A DNA stretch of 64,000 nucleotides from Isosphaeraceae bacterium EP7 (GTDB lineage Bacteria > Planctomycetota > Planctomycetia > Isosphaerales > Isosphaeraceae). Every line of letters begins with the position of its first letter. The first letter of the stretch is position 1. Shown in pieces: positions 61,630-64,000 of the stretch. Made by a program: the position numbers and the translations under genes. The notes under the pieces were generated by a model. The model was not told the origin of the DNA, made no database searches, and saw nothing but the letters and a program-made list of their open reading frames with translations. The stretch lies in the NCBI GenBank assembly GCA_038400315.1, contig CP151667.1:6645174-6709173 (forward strand). The letters run 5' to 3'.

Positions 61630-63240
61630 TCAGGGGAGGGCGCGGGTGCCCAAGGCGGTGTTCAGCTCGAGCATGCTCCGGCGATGTCTGACCAGGGCAT
61701 CGCGGTACTGGCGGACAACTTCATTGTAGTCGCGCTGGGCTTCAAGGTAGGGGGCCACGGCGGTCTCGCCGCCCAGGTAGAGCCGCAGGGCGGTGTTGCG
61801 CACCTGGGAAGCTTCGGGGAGGAGCTCCTCGCGGATCTCGGCGAGGGCAGCCTTGGACAGGTCGTATTCCTGGTCGGCTTCCAGGACTTCGCCGCGGACC
61901 TTCTCCTCCAGAGCGGCCATGCCGATCTGAGTCTGGGTGACGTTCAGGCGGGCCCGCTGGATGTTCCCCTGATTGCGGTTGTAGACCGGGATGGGGACGG
62001 TGACGGCCACCGACCAGGAGTGGGCGCTCTTGGTGCCGAAGGGGGCGTTGTTCTGGAAGACGTAGGGCGCGGCCATGAAGTAGACGTCGGCATACTTGTT
62101 GGCCTGCGCGAGCTTGACGTCGGAGTGGGCCCGCTCGATGCCCAGGCGGAAGGCGTTCAGGTCGGGGCGGCAGCCGAGTGCGATCTCGATGAGCTTCTCG
62201 TCGGGCGGGGGCTCGTCGAAGAGGTCGAGGATCGTGCCTCGCAGCTCCAAGCCGTCGGCCTGATCGAGGGGCAGGTTGAGGAGCACCGACAGCGCTCGCT
62301 TGGTCCGGCGGACGCCCCCCTCGGCCTCGCGGACCTGGAGCACCGCGGAGGTGCGCTGGATCCGTACCTGATTCAGCTCCGCCTCGGTCTTGGTCCCCGA
62401 CTTGAAGAGCTGGCTGGAGGTGGACTGGAGCTGATTGAGCCCCTCGAGCGCGGCGCGGGCAAACCGAAGGGTCTCGCGGGCGGCCAGCACGTCGATGTAG
62501 GCGTTATAGAGGTTGTCGATCTGGAGCCGAACGGCGTCCTGGAACTGAGCCTCCAGCACCCGCTTGGCGCGGAAGGCGACCATCATCCGCGACTTGCGCT
62601 TCTTGCTGACGTCGAACGGGTAGGTGACGCTGACGTCGTACTGCGTCTGGCCGCCCGGCCTCGCCGGCGAGAAGTTGCCGTAGGGGACGGCGTTGGCGTC
62701 CGCGTAGAAGAGGGGGTTGGCTCGCAGGCTGGCGGTCAGGATATCGGCGTCGGCCTGGGGGATCTCGACGAACTGGGTGCGCAGGTCGAGGTTGCTTCGC
62801 ACCAATCGCTCGATGGCGGCGTCGAGGGTCAGGCCGTCGGCGGGCCCCTCGTCCTCCTCGAACCGCTCGCCGGGCAGGGCCAGGGGGCCGAGCGTGGGGA
62901 GTTGGGCCTGCTCTCGGCGGATCGGCTTGGTGATCCCGGCCGGAGCCTGCGGCTCGAACGGCCCGGCCGGCCGCGTCAGTGTATTGGAAACGCGCGGCCC
63001 CGATCGCCCAGGCCTGCCCAGCAGGATCGAGTCGGCATCCCCGGGAGAATTGCCCAGCGGCCGGCTGCCCGCGCCCGGCGATTCGCCCAGGGTCGGGGAT
63101 TCGCGGCCCGGCGACATCCGTTCGGACTCGGCGCTCGGCAGAGTCTGTCCGACCGCACGCCCGGCCCCGCCATGCGCCGCGACGAATGTGGCCAGAGCCA
63201 GGGCCAGGGCAATCCGCCCCGCCTCGATCCTTCGTCCCAT
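61630..63240 (-). CDS. TolC family outer-membrane efflux protein
   Basis: A 536-residue outer-membrane factor. A signal peptide (ALALALATFVAAHGGAG) is followed by a Pro/Ser-rich stretch of about 100 residues, longer than usual, then the TolC repeat structure: LTLDAAIERLVRSNLDLR, coiled segments such as LEGLNQLQSTSSQLF with KSGTKTEAELNQVRI, and the second half with GMAALEEKVRGEVLEADQEYD. ATG 63240 has GGAGG about 9 bases upstream; the ORF extends 28 codons further without support. No pump or adaptor is adjacent. It could be the channel for a pump encoded elsewhere, including the one using the adaptor at 0.1 kb. Confidence 0.88.
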   Translation of the reverse strand: MGRRIEAGRIALALALATFVAAHGGAGRAVGQTLPSAESERMSPGRESPTLGESPGAGSRPLGNSPGDADSILLGRPGRSGPRVSNTLTRPAGPFEPQAPAGITKPIRREQAQLPTLGPLALPGERFEEDEGPADGLTLDAAIERLVRSNLDLRTQFVEIPQADADILTASLRANPLFYADANAVPYGNFSPARPGGQTQYDVSVTYPFDVSKKRKSRMMVAFRAKRVLEAQFQDAVRLQIDNLYNAYIDVLAARETLRFARAALEGLNQLQSTSSQLFKSGTKTEAELNQVRIQRTSAVLQVREAEGGVRRTKRALSVLLNLPLDQADGLELRGTILDLFDEPPPDEKLIEIALGCRPDLNAFRLGIERAHSDVKLAQANKYADVYFMAAPYVFQNNAPFGTKSAHSWSVAVTVPIPVYNRNQGNIQRARLNVTQTQIGMAALEEKVRGEVLEADQEYDLSKAALAEIREELLPEASQVRNTALRLYLGGETAVAPYLEAQRDYNEVVRQYRDALVRHRRSMLELNTALGTRALP

Positions 63241-63504
63241 TGGTCCACCCCTCCGGGGAGAGCGACTCGATGGCCGGACGTCGTCCCGACGTCCGCGACG
63301 GCCCCGCTGCTCGGCCGCCACCATCGATCGCTATCTACTTCGGATACCGCACACACGGCATCCTTCCCAAATCCTCAGTCCAACCTGGCCCCAATGGGAC
63401 AACCGGCGTCCTCGGCAGGACCGCCCCCCCTTCAGTGGAGAGCTGATTGCTTTCCTCGCGAAAGTGAGCGCCGGCCTCGCGGCAGTGGCCAGGTGGGGGC
63501 AGAC

Positions 63505-63550
63505 ATGAGTACCATCAGTCCTCGCCCGAATTCCAGCGGCCTCGGGCCGA
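63505..63550 (+). repeat. Second copy of the 47-bp sequence at 41217
   Basis: Matches 41217-41263 at about 43 of 47 positions, with one base fewer. Here it spans the first 15 codons of the acyltransferase frame. Confidence 0.75.
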
Positions 63551-64000
63551 CGTCTCGGGCTCTTGGTGCAGCCTGCGACGGGGGTCCATCGAGCATGCGG
63601 CGCGTCCCCGAATTCGACTCGATCCGGGCCATCGCGGCGGCAGCCATCCTCCTCTTCCACCTCGACCCGATGCGGTTCTATCCCGGCTGGTCGGGCGTCG
63701 ACCTGTTCTTCGTTCTCTCCGGCTACCTCATCACCCGCAATATCCTGGAGTACGGCGATTCCCGCGGCTTCCTCGCCCGGTTCTACGCCCGTCGCTCGTT
63801 GCGAATCTGGCCCATCTATTACCTGGCGCTCTTGGCCCTCGTGGCGATCAACCCGTTCCTCTCGCCCCCCGAGCCCATGGCCGCCCTCCCCTGGTACGTT
63901 ACCTACACACAGAACCTCTGGCTGCTCAGGCCATGGCCCGCCCCATCGTTCACGCACGCGTTCGACCACACCTGGACCCTGGCCATCGAGGAGCAGTTCT
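63505..64000 (+). CDS. Acyltransferase family protein (partial, runs off the window)
   Basis: The first 165 codons of an acyltransferase-3-type membrane protein (OafA/NodX/WecH-like). EFDSIRAIAAAAILLFHLDP is the first membrane segment with the conserved His, then GWSGVDLFFVLSGYLITRN, FYARRSLRIWPIYYLAL, and TWTLAIEEQF near the edge. Members O-acylate cell-surface sugars. ATG 63505 has GGGGG 5 bases upstream; ATG 63595, just before the conserved part, is the alternative. The first 46 bases of the frame are repeated at 41217. Confidence 0.85.
   Translation, partial: MSTISPRPNSSGLGPTSRALGAACDGGPSSMRRVPEFDSIRAIAAAAILLFHLDPMRFYPGWSGVDLFFVLSGYLITRNILEYGDSRGFLARFYARRSLRIWPIYYLALLALVAINPFLSPPEPMAALPWYVTYTQNLWLLRPWPAPSFTHAFDHTWTLAIEEQF

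Noticed and set aside
106-63240. Efflux adaptor at 0.1 kb and TolC-like protein at 61.6 kb as one operon
   Set aside because: They are 60 kb apart and on opposite strands; they may work together but are not linked.

Overview
The window is GC-rich chromosomal DNA that looks like a planctomycete, most likely of the Isosphaeraceae type. The evidence is a prepilin-like DUF1559 protein in an operon with a small lipoprotein and a sulfatase, a large PVC-type beta-propeller/HEAT/cytochrome c protein, a stand-alone soluble Ser/Thr kinase, multihaem cytochromes, and rsmH outside a full division cluster. The phylum is inferred from gene content; no rRNA or tRNA gene was seen.

Layout. 0.1-18.1 kb is ordinary chromosome: an efflux adaptor, glgC, a fatty acid desaturase, the DUF1559/lipoprotein/sulfatase operon, a kinase next to accA, an M20 dipeptidase, rsmH overlapping a LysM protein, a NYN-domain protein, an RRM protein, a beta-carbonic anhydrase and a Trm112-like protein. 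18.5-39.8 kb is an unbroken minus-strand phage structural cassette of 21 genes. In transcription order it runs: HTH/small-terminase candidate, large terminase, portal, scaffold-like protein, SU10-type major capsid protein, connectors, tail-terminator candidate, two large fibres (one collagen-like, one with a glycoside-hydrolase-like barrel), tail-tube candidate, small tail proteins, hub candidate. No integrase, repressor, replication gene, lysis gene or obvious tape measure is present.

40.0-64.0 kb is chromosome again: a phosphodiester glycosidase with a 24-bp tandem repeat, a PPOX flavoprotein, the PVC cytochrome protein, a regulator/membrane-protein pair, then a redox cluster. That cluster (46.1-54.4 kb) has two multihaem cytochromes, a NuoE-NuoF fusion and an unusual fusion carrying NuoG-like and four-cluster ferredoxin parts around two cyclic-nucleotide-binding domains. 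A metallo-beta-lactamase-fold cyclic-nucleotide phosphodiesterase candidate is divergent from it. I propose this as a NADH-linked electron-transfer module tuned by a cyclic nucleotide; that is inference from neighbourhood and domains. The window ends with a radical-SAM-like protein that has no cluster cysteines, two glycosyltransferases, truA, asd, a YaiI protein, a SnoaL-like protein, a TolC-like protein and the start of an acyltransferase.

The two most unusual items are the cyclic-nucleotide-linked redox cluster and the phage-like cassette with its hydrolase-bearing fibre.
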